DNA of 64,000 bases from Roseiarcus sp963761435 (GCA_963761435.1 CAVXHJ010000026.1:150407-214406), one strand, 5' to 3'; positions 37,261-46,525 are shown, counted from the first letter of the stretch. Program-made: numbers and translations. The notes: a model not told the origin generated them from the letters alone.

Positions 37261-38817
37261 ATGTCCATCCTGTCGTCGCTTGGCCACATATTAAGGCTGA
37301 CGCGCGCGGCTTTGGTGTTCGCTCGCGAAGGAGCGTTTGTCGGCCTCGACCCGACGACCCTGCCGCCCGTCGCGAGGCTGCCCCTCGCGTTCGCCAACCT
37401 GATCGCGAAACGCGACGGCGACGAACTCGCGGGCCTCTCCCGGGCCATCGATCGATTGGGGCCGTCCTACGTCAAGCTCGGACAATTCCTCTCGACGCGC
37501 CCGGACATCGTGGGCGCCAAGGTCGCTCTGGAGCTCGAACGGCTGCAGGACCGTGTTGAGCCGATGAGCCGCGAGGCCGCAATCGCGATCATCGAGGCCT
37601 CGTTCGGGACGAAGATCGAATCGCAGTTCGAAAGCTTCGGCGAGCCCGTCGCGGCGGCTTCGATCGCCCAGGTTCATAGGGCCGAAGTGAAGACCGACGA
37701 AGGCGTGCGGCCGGTCGCGGTGAAAGTGCTGCGCGCCGGCACGGAACGGCGATTCGCGCGCGATCTCGCCGACATGTTCTTCGCCGCGCGGCTCGCGGAG
37801 AGGCTGGCGTCGGATTTCCGCCGCCTGCGCCCGACCCAGGTCGTCGAGACGCTCGCCCGCTCGGTGCGGATGGAGATGGATTTTCGGCTCGAAGCGGCGG
37901 GGGCGTCGGAATTCGTCGAAAACTCCAAGGATGATCCAGACATCCGCGCGCCCGCGGTCGACTGGGGCCGCACCACGCGCGAAGTGATGACGATGGAATG
38001 GATCGACGGGGTTCCGTTGGCCGACAGGGAGCGGCTGACCCAGCTCGGATTCCACCTTCCCGCGCTCGCGCGCATCCTCATTCAGACTTTCCTGCGCACC
38101 GCGCTCCGCGACGGCTTCTTTCACGCCGACATGCATCAGGGCAATTTCTTCGTTGACGATAAAGGCCGCATCGTCGCCGTCGACTTCGGCATCATGGGCC
38201 GCCTGGGGCGCAAGGAGCGCCGGTTCCTGGCGGAAATCCTCTACGGCTTCATCCGCCGGGATTACCTGCGTGTGGCGGAGGTCCATTTCGAGGCGGGCTA
38301 CGTGCCCCATACCTACCGGGTCGAGGATTTCGCCCAGGCGATCCGCGCGATCGGCGAACCGATCCACTCCCGCACCGCCGACGAGATCTCGATGGCGAAG
38401 CTCCTGACGCTCCTGTTCGAGATTACGGCGCTGTTCGAAATGAAGACCAGGGTCGAGCTGGTCATGTTGCAGAAGACGATGGTCGTGGTGGAAGGGGTGG
38501 CGCGAAAGCTCGATCCTCAGCTCAACATGTGGTCGACCGCCGAGCCGGTTGTGAGCGCGTGGATCGCCGACAACCTTGGGCCCGTCGGCCGTCTCGAGGA
38601 CGTCACGCGCGGGCTGTCGTCGCTTGCGGGCTTTATTGCCGACGCTCCGCGGCGCCTCGAAAATCTCGCCGCCTTCCTCGACGCTTCGGCGGAGGCGGGA
38701 TCGGGCGAACATCTCCACAGCGAGGCGCGGCAGTCGCGCATCGCCAACACCACAATTGTGGTAATTGCATTTTCGATAACGATCGTGGCAATCCTCTGCT
38801 ATCGTTGGTGGCGCTAG
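37261..38817 (+). CDS. ubiB: Ubiquinone biosynthesis protein UbiB (ABC1/ADCK atypical kinase)
   Basis: 518 residues. ADCK-family motifs: L-G-x-S-Y-V-K-L-G-Q-F-L-S-T-R-P, the Ala-rich loop A-A-A-S-I-A-Q-V-H replacing a normal Gly-rich loop, H-A-D-M-H-Q-G-N and V-D-F-G-I-M-G. The last 25 residues form a membrane helix ending R-W-W-R, anchoring it to the inner membrane. Promotes CoQ biosynthesis, probably by an ATPase role in lipid handling. Translated straight after ubiE. Confidence 0.96.
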   Translation: MSILSSLGHILRLTRAALVFAREGAFVGLDPTTLPPVARLPLAFANLIAKRDGDELAGLSRAIDRLGPSYVKLGQFLSTRPDIVGAKVALELERLQDRVEPMSREAAIAIIEASFGTKIESQFESFGEPVAAASIAQVHRAEVKTDEGVRPVAVKVLRAGTERRFARDLADMFFAARLAERLASDFRRLRPTQVVETLARSVRMEMDFRLEAAGASEFVENSKDDPDIRAPAVDWGRTTREVMTMEWIDGVPLADRERLTQLGFHLPALARILIQTFLRTALRDGFFHADMHQGNFFVDDKGRIVAVDFGIMGRLGRKERRFLAEILYGFIRRDYLRVAEVHFEAGYVPHTYRVEDFAQAIRAIGEPIHSRTADEISMAKLLTLLFEITALFEMKTRVELVMLQKTMVVVEGVARKLDPQLNMWSTAEPVVSAWIADNLGPVGRLEDVTRGLSSLAGFIADAPRRLENLAAFLDASAEAGSGEHLHSEARQSRIANTTIVVIAFSITIVAILCYRWWR

Positions 38818-38959
38818 ACCCGCCACTGACTCGCCCGCCCGCCGGCGGGGAGAAGCGGACCCAAACGCCTATGGACGTTTCGCGCATAGCCGCAAAAGTC
38901 TCCCACGTGTCGCGGGAAAAGACCCGCCGGTACAGATTGCCCTGAGGCCAGGCCCGCCG

Positions 38960-40219
38960 ATGACCGCCATTCCGCTGTCGCGCGCGCGCATTCTCCTGAT
39001 CATTAGTGGGGGTATTGCGGCCTACAAGACGCTGGAGGTGATTCGGCGGCTGAAGGACCGCGGCGCGGCCGTCACCGTGGTCATGACGGCGGCGGCGCGG
39101 CAATTCGTCTCCCCCCTTTCAGCCGCGACGCTCAGCGGCCAGGCGGTCCGCGACGACCTCTTCAGTCTGACCGACGAGGCCACGATCGGCCATATCGAAC
39201 TTTCCCGGGCCGCCGACCTCGTCGTTGTCGCCCCGGCGAGCGCGAATATCCTCGCCCGGATGGCCGCCGGTCTCGCCGACGATCTGGCGACCACCCTCCT
39301 GCTCGCGACCGACAAGCGGGTCCTGGCCGCCCCGGCGATGAATGTCCGAATGTGGCTGCACCCGGCCACCCGCCGCAATCTCGACCAGCTGAAGGACGAC
39401 GGCGTTCTGTTCGTTGGCCCTGAGTCCGGGTCGATGGCCTGTGGCGAATTCGGCCCGGGCCGCATGGCCGAACCGCCGGAGATCGTCGAGGCGATCGAAC
39501 AGGCGCTGGCGGTGGAAACGGCCCCGGCCGGCCCGCACGAATCGGCGCCGGGTGATTCGGGTTCGCTCCACGGCCGGCACGTCATCGTCACTTCTGGCCC
39601 GACCTATGAACCTATCGACCCCGTCCGGTTCATTGGAAATCGCTCTTCCGGGCGGCAGGGGCATGCAATTGCGCAATCAGCCATTGGCGCCGGCGCAAGG
39701 GTGACGCTGATCACAGGGCCGGTCGGCCTGTCCGATCCCGCCGGGGCGGAGGTCGTTCACGTCGGTTCGGCGCGCGAAATGCAGAAGGCGGTCGAGGCGG
39801 CGCTGCCGGCCGACGCATTCATCGCCGCGGCCGCCGTCGCCGACTGGCGAACCGAGAGCGTCGCCAGCCACAAGATCAAAAAGGGCGCGAGCGAGTCTCC
39901 GACCCTCCGCCTGGTCGAGAACCCCGATATACTTGCCGAAGTTTCCAAGAAAAAAGCGATGCGCCCGGCGGTTGTCATCGGCTTCGCCGCCGAAACCGAA
40001 AACGTTACGGCCAATGCGCAGGCAAAGTTACGACGCAAGGGCTGCGATCTCATCATCGCCAATAGTGTCGCGGAGGGCACTTCGACATTCGGCGGCGCGA
40101 CCAACCAGGTCGAAGTCATCGACGCTCGCGGGAGCGAATCCTGGCCGCCGATGACGAAGTCCGAGGTCGCCGACGGCATCGTTCGGCGCCTCGCGCTCGA
40201 GTTGGCGAGACGCCAATGA
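38960..40219 (+). CDS. coaBC: Bifunctional phosphopantothenoylcysteine decarboxylase/synthetase
   Basis: 419 residues. N-terminal CoaC flavodoxin-like half: S-G-G-I-A-A-Y-K, A-P-A-M-N-V-R-M-W and the flexible-flap Cys in S-M-A-C-G-E-F-G-P-G-R-M. C-terminal CoaB half from about 210: T-S-G-P-T-Y-E-P-I-D-P-V-R-F-I-G-N-R-S-S-G and A-A-A-V-A-D-W. Two consecutive steps of coenzyme A synthesis. Its stop overlaps dut by ATGA, a classic coaBC-dut coupling. The 142 bp after ubiB hold no supported gene. Confidence 0.97.
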   Translation: MTAIPLSRARILLIISGGIAAYKTLEVIRRLKDRGAAVTVVMTAAARQFVSPLSAATLSGQAVRDDLFSLTDEATIGHIELSRAADLVVVAPASANILARMAAGLADDLATTLLLATDKRVLAAPAMNVRMWLHPATRRNLDQLKDDGVLFVGPESGSMACGEFGPGRMAEPPEIVEAIEQALAVETAPAGPHESAPGDSGSLHGRHVIVTSGPTYEPIDPVRFIGNRSSGRQGHAIAQSAIGAGARVTLITGPVGLSDPAGAEVVHVGSAREMQKAVEAALPADAFIAAAAVADWRTESVASHKIKKGASESPTLRLVENPDILAEVSKKKAMRPAVVIGFAAETENVTANAQAKLRRKGCDLIIANSVAEGTSTFGGATNQVEVIDARGSESWPPMTKSEVADGIVRRLALELARRQ

Positions 40220-40671
40220 TTACGATTGTTTACAGGCGACTCCCGCATGCCGAGGGGTTGCAATTGCCGGCGTATGGGAGTGAAGATGCGTCGGGGATGG
40301 ATCTCCTGGCGGCCGTGCCAGCCGGCGAAGGCGTAGTGTTGGCCGCTGGGGCGCGCGGCTTGATCGCGACTGGGTTGGCGATCGAGTTGCCGAAGGGATT
40401 TGAAGCGCAGATCCGGCCCCGTTCAGGGTTGGCTCTAACCGACGGGGTGACGGTCCTTAACAGTCCGGGGACTATCGACGCTGACTATCGCGGCGAGATT
40501 GGGGTCATCCTGATCAATTTTGGAACCAAGCCCTTTGCCGTTCGGCGGGGTGCGCGCATTGCGCAACTCGTCGTTTGTTCTGTGGAACGCGTCGCTCTGA
40601 TTGCGAGCGAGCGGCTCACTTCGAGCGTCCGTGGCTCAAATGGATTCGGTTCCACCGGGCGCTCATCGTAG
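40216..40671 (+). CDS. dut: Deoxyuridine 5'-triphosphate nucleotidohydrolase
   Basis: 151 residues. All five dUTPase motifs can be seen: A-S-G-M-D-L, P-R-S-G-L-A, N-S-P-G-T-I-D-A-D-Y-R-G-E, R-G-A-R-I-A-Q and R-G-S-N-G-F-G-S-T-G (Ser-Asn instead of the usual Ala/Thr-Gly in motif 5). Splits dUTP to dUMP, keeping uracil out of DNA and feeding ThyA. Codon use differs from neighbours, with many TTG leucine and T-ending codons, suggesting a different history. Confidence 0.97.
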   Translation: MITIVYRRLPHAEGLQLPAYGSEDASGMDLLAAVPAGEGVVLAAGARGLIATGLAIELPKGFEAQIRPRSGLALTDGVTVLNSPGTIDADYRGEIGVILINFGTKPFAVRRGARIAQLVVCSVERVALIASERLTSSVRGSNGFGSTGRSS

Positions 40672-40681
40672 GAGGAATGAC

Positions 40682-41134
40682 ATGAACCTATTATCGCGTC
40701 GAAGCGTTCTCGCCGTTGCCGCCGTGGTCGATGTCGCGTTGCACTCGCGGTCGGCCCCGGTTGCGGCCAAGGCTCTGGCCGCCCGACACAAGCTGCCCCC
40801 ACGCCACCTGGAGACGTTGCTCCAGGGGCTGGTCCACGCCAAGATCCTCAAGGGCGTGCGCGGGCCGCGGGGCGGCTATGAGCTGGCGCGCGAGCGCCGG
40901 CGCATCACGGTCGGCGAGATCGTACGCACCGCGATGTCGCTGAGCACCGCCGATCCCGACGATCTCGGCGCAAACTCAGTGCTGCTCGAGCGGGTGATCG
41001 ACCCGGCCGTGCGCAAGGCGGGCGAAACCTTTCTCGGCAACCTCGACGCCATCACCATCGAGCACATGTGCGAGACGGCCGAGAAAGCCCATGTGCTCGA
41101 CGACGAGAAGGCCGCCGGCGATTTTGCGATCTGA
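40682..41134 (+). CDS. Rrf2-family transcriptional regulator
   Basis: 150 residues from ATG 40682, eight bases after AGGAGG. N-terminal winged helix with A-A-K-A-L-A-A-R-H-K-L-P-P-R-H-L-E-T-L-L-Q-x-L and G-V-R-G-P-R-G-G-Y-E-L-A. The three-Cys iron-sulfur cluster of IscR is absent; only one Cys (E-H-M-C-E) appears late. It lies directly upstream of cysK, like CymR-type regulators of cysteine metabolism, so control of cysK is the simplest reading. Confidence 0.88.
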   Translation: MNLLSRRSVLAVAAVVDVALHSRSAPVAAKALAARHKLPPRHLETLLQGLVHAKILKGVRGPRGGYELARERRRITVGEIVRTAMSLSTADPDDLGANSVLLERVIDPAVRKAGETFLGNLDAITIEHMCETAEKAHVLDDEKAAGDFAI

Positions 41135-41237
41135 TCGGGGTATTCGCGGCGTACTATAGTCTTGTTCCGCATGAAATGTTAGCGTCGGGCCGCGCCCAGT
41201 GGCGCGCGCCCGGCCAACATTTTGGAGTAGCGGTCAA

Positions 41238-42212
<975 letters not shown>

Positions 42213-42291
42213 CCGCGAGCGGCTCATTGCCGGGTCGGGCCGGCGGTCCGCGGCTCCCAAATCCGGGCACGCGGCCGTCCGCAAAATTCGC

Positions 42292-42364
42292 GAAAACAGG
42301 CGAAAGCCGATGAAAACAAGCGAAAGCCCATGAAAACGAAAACGCTTTCTTTTGCTTTCTTTTG
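42292..42364 (+). repeat. Two back-to-back tandem repeats, purine- then pyrimidine-rich
   Basis: GAAAACARGCGAAAGCCNAT occurs twice in tandem (42292-42311, 42312-42331) with the start of a third copy. CTTTCTTTTG then occurs twice (42345-42354, 42355-42364). GAAAG and CTTTC units can pair, so the patch may fold. Composition is far lower in GC than the surroundings. Confidence 0.7.
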
Positions 42365-42492
42365 CTTTTCGGGATCGAGACTTTTCAAAGCGTTGCGAGC
42401 GATTCAAACAACTTTTTTCGCTCTTATCGCGTTGGCTGTTGTGGGGAAGGAATTGGGAGCATGGCGGAGGTGGCGGACGGCGCCATCAAGGC

Positions 42493-42653
42493 GTCATGGC
42501 CGGGCTTGTCCCGGCCATCCACGAAGGCCCAGCGCATCGACGCAGGCAAGCGCGAAAAGCCTTGCGACCGTCCGCCTTCCTGCCGGTCGCGGCGAGGCGG
42601 GACTTGTTCTGCGGCGGCCCGGCGTGGATGGCCGGGACAAGCCCGGCCATGAC
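42493..42653. repeat. Inverted-repeat element with 31-bp perfect arms
   Basis: Arms 42493-42523 (GTCATGGCCGGGCTTGTCCC... CCACG) and 42623-42653 are exact inverse complements across 99 bp. Each arm also contains its own hairpin GGCCGGG-CTTGT-CCCGGCC. The sequence matches the GTCATGGCCGGGCTTGTCCC repeats known from many Rhizobiales genomes; no coding capacity. Probably a mobile palindromic unit. Confidence 0.88.
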
Positions 42654-42864
42654 GGCAAGGGTTCGACGAACGAACAGCAAACCGGTCGACCAACAGATAA
42701 CGCCATAAGAGCCACTTTTTTTCTCCTGGCCTGATCGTCGCCGCGCCCGTTCCGCCACGGGCGCGATCCCGCTTCCCTCGTTGGAGCCAGTATTGGCCAG
42801 TTTTCTGGTTTTGGCAAGATAATGTTTGATCGCCTGATTTTCCGACGAGCCCCTGGCGAGTTAT

Positions 42865-42986
42865 GGTGACACTTTACCCAGCCCCCAATCGCTCGCCTTT
42901 CGCCTTGTGCTCGCGGCGCTGGATCACCGCGAGGTCGGAGACGGCGGCGACGGTCGGGCGATTAAGGGATTGAGTAAAGTGTCACC
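42865..42986. mobile_element. 122-bp MITE with terminal inverted repeats and 5-bp target duplication
   Basis: Outer 13 bp are perfect inverse complements (GGTGACACTTTAC at 42865-42877, GTAAAGTGTCACC at 42974-42986), continuing as an imperfect repeat to about 31 bp. The element is flanked on both sides by GTTAT (42860-42864 and 42987-42991), a direct repeat as left by transposition. It is too small for a transposase, so it must have been moved by one supplied elsewhere. It ends 10 bp before the stop codon of the minus-strand VOC gene. Confidence 0.85.
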
Positions 42987-42996
42987 GTTATCCCCG

Positions 42997-43363
42997 TCAG
43001 CCCGGCGCCGGCGCAAAGACCCTGAGCCGCTGCCCGTCGGGATCGAGGGCGACGAAGCTGTAGCCGAAATCGAGTTTCGTCGGCGGAAGGGCGATTTTGA
43101 CGCCCTTCGCCCGCCACTCGGCGTGGGCTGCGTCGACCGCCGCATCGTTATCCACAGGAAAAGCGATCTCGCCTCCGCCCCCCGGCGTCGCGTCCGGCTT
43201 GACCCCGTCGCGGCGCCAAAGGCCGAGCATCAGGCCGGGGGCGGCCGGCAGCATGGCGAAGGTGGGGGAGGAATTCGACCGCCGGACTCCCGAGGATCGA
43301 AGCGTAGAACGCCTCGCTCGCAGCGACATTCTCGACATAGACGATGATGAAACCGACTTTCAT
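42997..43363 (-). pseudogene. VOC/glyoxalase-family protein, frame broken once
   Basis: ATG 43363 gives M-K-V-G-F-I-I-V-Y-V-E-N-V-A-A-S-E-A-F-Y then loses register after A-V-E. The second frame supplies S-S-P-T-F-A-M-L-P-A-A-P-G-L-M-L-G-L-W and the C-terminal F-V-A-L-D-P-D-G-Q-R-L-R-V-F. Removing one base of GAATTC 43271-43276 (giving GAATC) joins them into 121 residues, the usual single-module VOC length. Metal-dependent lyase, isomerase or resistance-type fold; substrate unknown. Confidence 0.82.
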
Positions 43364-43412
43364 GGAAAGGCTCCCTGGTTTGACCCGGGTCCGTTCCTAT
43401 GCGTTTCGACTG

Positions 43413-43676
43413 TCAGTTTCCGTCAGCAGCAGGCTTGGCCTCGGCGAGAAAATAGGGCTCGACCGTTCCGGTCATCTTGATGACCAGCGGCTGGCCCCGG
43501 CGGTCGAGCGCCTTGCCGGCGGCGGCCCGGATCCATCCCTCGCTCACGCTATATTCCTCGACATCGCGCCGCTCGACGCCTCTGAAGCGCACGCCGACGC
43601 CCCGCGCCAGAGCCGCATCGTCATAGAACGGGCTTGCCGGGTCGACGCTGAGCCGGTCGGGAGGGAGGTCGGTCAT
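43413..43676 (-). CDS. DUF3297 family protein
   Basis: 87 residues from ATG 43676 (M-T-D-L-P-P-D-R-L-S-V-D-P-x-S-P-F-Y-D). It matches the DUF3297 pattern throughout: G-V-G-V-R-F-x-G-V-E, V-E-E-Y-S-V-S-E-G-W, A-A-G-K-A-L-D-R-x-G and V-E-P-Y-F. Small soluble protein of unknown role, conserved in Proteobacteria. Lies just beyond rpsT on the same strand, 46 bp after its stop. Confidence 0.88.
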   Translation of the reverse strand: MTDLPPDRLSVDPASPFYDDAALARGVGVRFRGVERRDVEEYSVSEGWIRAAAGKALDRRGQPLVIKMTGTVEPYFLAEAKPAADGN

Positions 43677-43722
43677 CGCGGGAGCGGGGCCGAGCGAAGG
43701 CTTGGCCCGCAAGCCCAGGCGA

Positions 43723-43989
43723 TCAGCCGGCGAGCGCCTTGACCCGCTTGGTCAGGCGCGAGATTTTTCGCGAGGCCGCGTTCTTGTGGACGATCCCTTT
43801 TTGCGCCGCGCGGGCGAGGCGGGGTTCGGCTTCGCTCAACGCCTCCGCGGCGGTCTTGGCGTCCTTGGAGGCGATCGCCTCCTCGACCTTGCGGACAAAC
43901 GTGCGCATCTCGCTGCGGCGCGACTTGTTGACGGCGGTGCGGCGGATCGTCTGGCGGGCCGCTTTTGCGGCCGACTTCGTATTGGCCAT
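43723..43989 (-). CDS. rpsT: 30S ribosomal protein S20
   Basis: 88 residues from ATG 43989: M-A-N-T-K-S-A-A-K-A-A-R-Q-T-I-R-R-T, then N-K-S-R-R-S-x-M-R-T-F-V-R-K-V and K-G-I-V-H-K-N-A-A-S-R-K-I-S-R-L. Very basic helical 16S-binding protein. The open frame extends upstream to 44031 but S20 starts at M-A-N. Transcribed alone or with the DUF3297 gene. Confidence 0.97.
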   Translation of the reverse strand: MANTKSAAKAARQTIRRTAVNKSRRSEMRTFVRKVEEAIASKDAKTAAEALSEAEPRLARAAQKGIVHKNAASRKISRLTKRVKALAG

Positions 43990-44151
43990 GAACTTCGGGT
44001 TCCCTCGAGGTGGGGTTGGGCTCAAAATCAAAACAGGCCGGGTGTCGAGCCCAGCCTTTCGGAGCGGCGCTTATAGGCGCTTCCCGGCGAAGGCGTCAAC
44101 CGGCCGGCAAACGCCAATGGCGGTCATTTCCCGGGGAGCGCGAGACGCGCC

Positions 44152-44922
44152 CTATTTCCAGACGAACGCCAATATGCCGCCGGGCGCGGTCATGAGCTTT
44201 GCCGCCATCGCGCAACTGACGACGACGATGAGGAGGCGCACGAGCCACGCGCCGGCCCTGAGCGCCGTGCGCGCGCCGAGCCGCGCGCCGAGAAAGGCGC
44301 CGGCGCCCATCGCGAGGCCAGCGGCGACGACGATATGGCCGGACAAGGCATAGACGACGAGCGCGCCGAAGTTGCTGCCGAAATTGCTGGAGCGCGCGCC
44401 GGCCATCGCCGGGATGATCCCGAAGCCGACCAGGACCACAAGCGCGATCATATAGAAGGAGCCGGCGCCGGGCCCGAAGACGCCGTCATAGAAGCCGATC
44501 GCCGGCGCGAGGGTCGAAGCGTAGAGAGCCGGCGAGAGCCGCTCCCGGCGCTGACCCTCGCCGAGACTGGGCGCGAAGGCGAAATAGAGCGCGACCGCGA
44601 CAAGGACGAAGGGGAGGGCGCCGCTCAACATCGCGCGCGGGGCGAAAGGCAGCGCGAGAGCGCCGAGGATCGCGCCGAGGCAGGCCGCAACCGCCGCCGG
44701 GGCCATGTTCGGCTTGACCTTGCCGGCCCGGGCGAAGGCGAGCGTCGCGGAGGCGGTGCCGAACGTGCCCGCGAGCTTGTTGGTCGCGACCGCCGCGACG
44801 GGATCGAGGCCGGCGAGCGCCAGCGCAGGCAGGGTCAGGAGGCCGCCGCCCCCGGCGATCGCGTCGACGAAGCCGGAGGCGAATCCCACCAGCGCGAGAA
44901 CGGCCAGGACGAGGGGCGACAT
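44152..44922 (-). CDS. TSUP-family membrane transporter (TauE/SafE)
   Basis: 256 residues with about seven or eight hydrophobic helices. TSUP features: G-F-A-S-G-F-V-D-A-I-A-G-G-G-G-L near the start, N-K-L-A-G-T-F-G-T, then the repeated half G-F-Y-D-G-V-F-G-P-G-A-G-S-F. Family members export or import sulfite, sulfoacetate and other organosulfur anions; substrate unknown. On the same strand as, and 15 bp after, the enoyl-CoA hydratase gene. Confidence 0.9.
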   Translation of the reverse strand: MSPLVLAVLALVGFASGFVDAIAGGGGLLTLPALALAGLDPVAAVATNKLAGTFGTASATLAFARAGKVKPNMAPAAVAACLGAILGALALPFAPRAMLSGALPFVLVAVALYFAFAPSLGEGQRRERLSPALYASTLAPAIGFYDGVFGPGAGSFYMIALVVLVGFGIIPAMAGARSSNFGSNFGALVVYALSGHIVVAAGLAMGAGAFLGARLGARTALRAGAWLVRLLIVVVSCAMAAKLMTAPGGILAFVWK

Positions 44923-44937
44923 GCCGGAAGACCGACG

Positions 44938-45738
44938 TTAGCCTGGAGCCAGAGGCGCGGTCGGCCCGCGGAAGGCGAATCTCGCCGCCCGCCTGGCGGC
45001 GAAGGCCGCCCGCCCTTCGGCGAAATCCTGTCCCAGCGCCGCCGCCTCCGTCAACGCGCGATAGGCCGGCGTCTCCTGGCTCATGCCGGCGGCGACCGCA
45101 TCGACGGCGCGCTTCGCGCCCCGGATCGAGGCCTGGCTGAGCTCGGCGAGGCCGCGCGCATAGCCGAGCGCCGTTTCCTCGAGCGCGGTCTCGATCCTCC
45201 GGTCGATGAGCCCGATCGCCAGCGCCTCCTCGGGCTCGATCCGCCGCCCGGTGAACAGGAGATCCTTGGCCCGCGACGGGCCGACCAGCTCGACGAGCCT
45301 GCGCGTCTCGGCATGGCCATAGATGAGTCCGAGCCTGGCGGGGGTGATCGCAAGATGCGCGTCGGCGGCGCAGAACCTCAGATCGCAGGCGAGCGCGAGG
45401 CCAAGGCCGCCCCCGACCGCAACCCCGCGAATGACGGCGATCGTCGGACGATCGAGATCCGCGAGCGCCCTCAGGCCGTTCTGGATGGCATCGCCGTAAT
45501 CGCGCGTCGCGGCGGCGTCGCGGTAAACCGTGTCGAATTCGGAAATGTCGGCGCCGGCGCTGAAATGCGCGCCCTCGCCCTGGACAAGCGCGACCAGCAC
45601 GTCCTCGCGCGCCTCGATCGCCGCCGAGATCGCCGGCAGCGCAAGCCACATCGCGCGGGTGATCGCGTTGCGGCGGTCCGGGCGGTCGAGAACGATGCGG
45701 GCGAAGGGCGGCTCGAAGCGCAGCGAAATATCGGTCAT
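44938..45738 (-). CDS. Enoyl-CoA hydratase/isomerase family protein
   Basis: 266 residues. Crotonase fold with R-P-D-R-R-N-A-I-T, oxyanion-hole blocks F-S-A-G-A-D-I-S-E-F and G-V-A-V-G-G-G-L-G-L-A-L-A-C-D. The second catalytic acid seen in true hydratases is not obvious: the residue after L-G-L-I-Y-G is His, not a Gly-x-x-P-E-Glu block. Hydratase activity is therefore not assured; other crotonase chemistries are possible. No pathway partner adjoins it. Confidence 0.85.
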   Translation of the reverse strand: MTDISLRFEPPFARIVLDRPDRRNAITRAMWLALPAISAAIEAREDVLVALVQGEGAHFSAGADISEFDTVYRDAAATRDYGDAIQNGLRALADLDRPTIAVIRGVAVGGGLGLALACDLRFCAADAHLAITPARLGLIYGHAETRRLVELVGPSRAKDLLFTGRRIEPEEALAIGLIDRRIETALEETALGYARGLAELSQASIRGAKRAVDAVAAGMSQETPAYRALTEAAALGQDFAEGRAAFAARRAARFAFRGPTAPLAPG

Positions 45739-45838
45739 GAGCCCCTCGGGACGCCGGAAACGACGCCTCGGCCATCCATAGCACTTTGCCGGTTGCGCGT
45801 GACTTTTGATGGGAGCGACGGGGCTGCGGCGGAAGCCG

Positions 45839-46213
45839 TCAGAAGCGACCCGGCGTCATCGCAAGGCTCAGCTCCTCGGCGACAAGACGAAGCCTCGCAT
45901 CCCTGGTCCATAGCGCCGCCCCGGCGGTCAGTCGCACGGAAACCAGCAGGCAGACGTCGACGTAGCCGACGCCGCGCCCGAACAGCGCCTGGCGACTGAT
46001 GAAGCCCATGACCTCGGCGTCGGTCGCCAATTCGGCGCGCGGCAAATTCGACAGCGCCGTGAGAATGACCTCCCGCTGGCGCATCTGGCCCAGGGCGAGT
46101 TCGCCAATGACAAAAGGATGGGTCAGTACGCGCCGGGAATCGAGCAGCCTCGCCAAGAGGACGTCGTCGGCGCGAAGATGATCGATCCAGACTGAGGTGT
46201 CGACGAGTATCAC
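45839..46213 (-). CDS. vapC: PIN-domain ribonuclease toxin VapC
   Basis: 124 residues from GTG 46213, which overlaps the antitoxin stop (GTGA). PIN-domain acids: Asp in L-V-D-T-S-V-W, Glu in I-G-E-L-A-L, Asp in Y-V-D-V-C-L and Asp in T-R-D-A-R-L. Ends typically. A toxin that cleaves RNA, usually initiator tRNA or rRNA, when its antitoxin is lost. Second gene of the minus-strand module, back to back with another PIN module. Confidence 0.93.
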   Translation of the reverse strand: MILVDTSVWIDHLRADDVLLARLLDSRRVLTHPFVIGELALGQMRQREVILTALSNLPRAELATDAEVMGFISRQALFGRGVGYVDVCLLVSVRLTAGAALWTRDARLRLVAEELSLAMTPGRF

Positions 46214-46407
46214 GCGCCCGTCGGCCGCCGCCTCGGCGGGGAATCGATTTCGGGTTCGCTGCCGCCGAGACGAGCGAGACGCCGGGCGCTTTCGCGCTCG
46301 ATAAGCGCCTTGAGCGCCTCGCGGACGAGGCTCGATTTCTCCTTCAAGCCCGTGAAGGCTTGGGCTTTGGCGACAAGCTCGTCATCGAGCGCGAGCGTTG
46401 TGCGCAT
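46210..46407 (-). CDS. vapB: VapB-type antitoxin
   Basis: 65 residues from ATG 46407, seven bases after GGAGG. Starts M-R-T-T-L-A-L-D-D-E-L-V-A-K-A, a ribbon-helix-helix-like DNA-binding region, then S-S-L-V-R-E-A-L-K-A-L-I-E-R-E-S-A-R-R-L-A-R-L-G-G, typical of VapB antitoxins (DUF2191 group), and a short Pro/Arg-rich tail. Neutralises VapC and probably represses its own promoter in the 118 bp between the two divergent modules. Confidence 0.92.
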   Translation of the reverse strand: MRTTLALDDELVAKAQAFTGLKEKSSLVREALKALIERESARRLARLGGSEPEIDSPPRRRPTGA

Positions 46408-46525
46408 GGTCAAGCCTCCATCTTCGGCGCGGAAGATAGCATCGTTTGATGTCGATTCCAATGCCTGGAGGCTTGAGCGCCGCCATAGGCTTGATTGGCG
46501 TGATTGTCAGAGCTATTTAAGCCAT

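Larger units (their letters stand above)
42213..42864. other. Gene-free region with repeats
   Basis: No open frame with a ribosome site is convincing here. It holds a low-GC repeat patch (42292-42364), a long inverted repeat (42493-42653), an AT-rich stretch around 42716-42725 (run of T), and then the flank of the MITE at 42865. Together with the MITE this is the largest gene-free stretch in the window. Confidence 0.7.

Noticed and set aside
38871..38945. A 24-codon frame between ubiB and coaBC
   Set aside because: Too short, no ribosome site, no similarity recognised.
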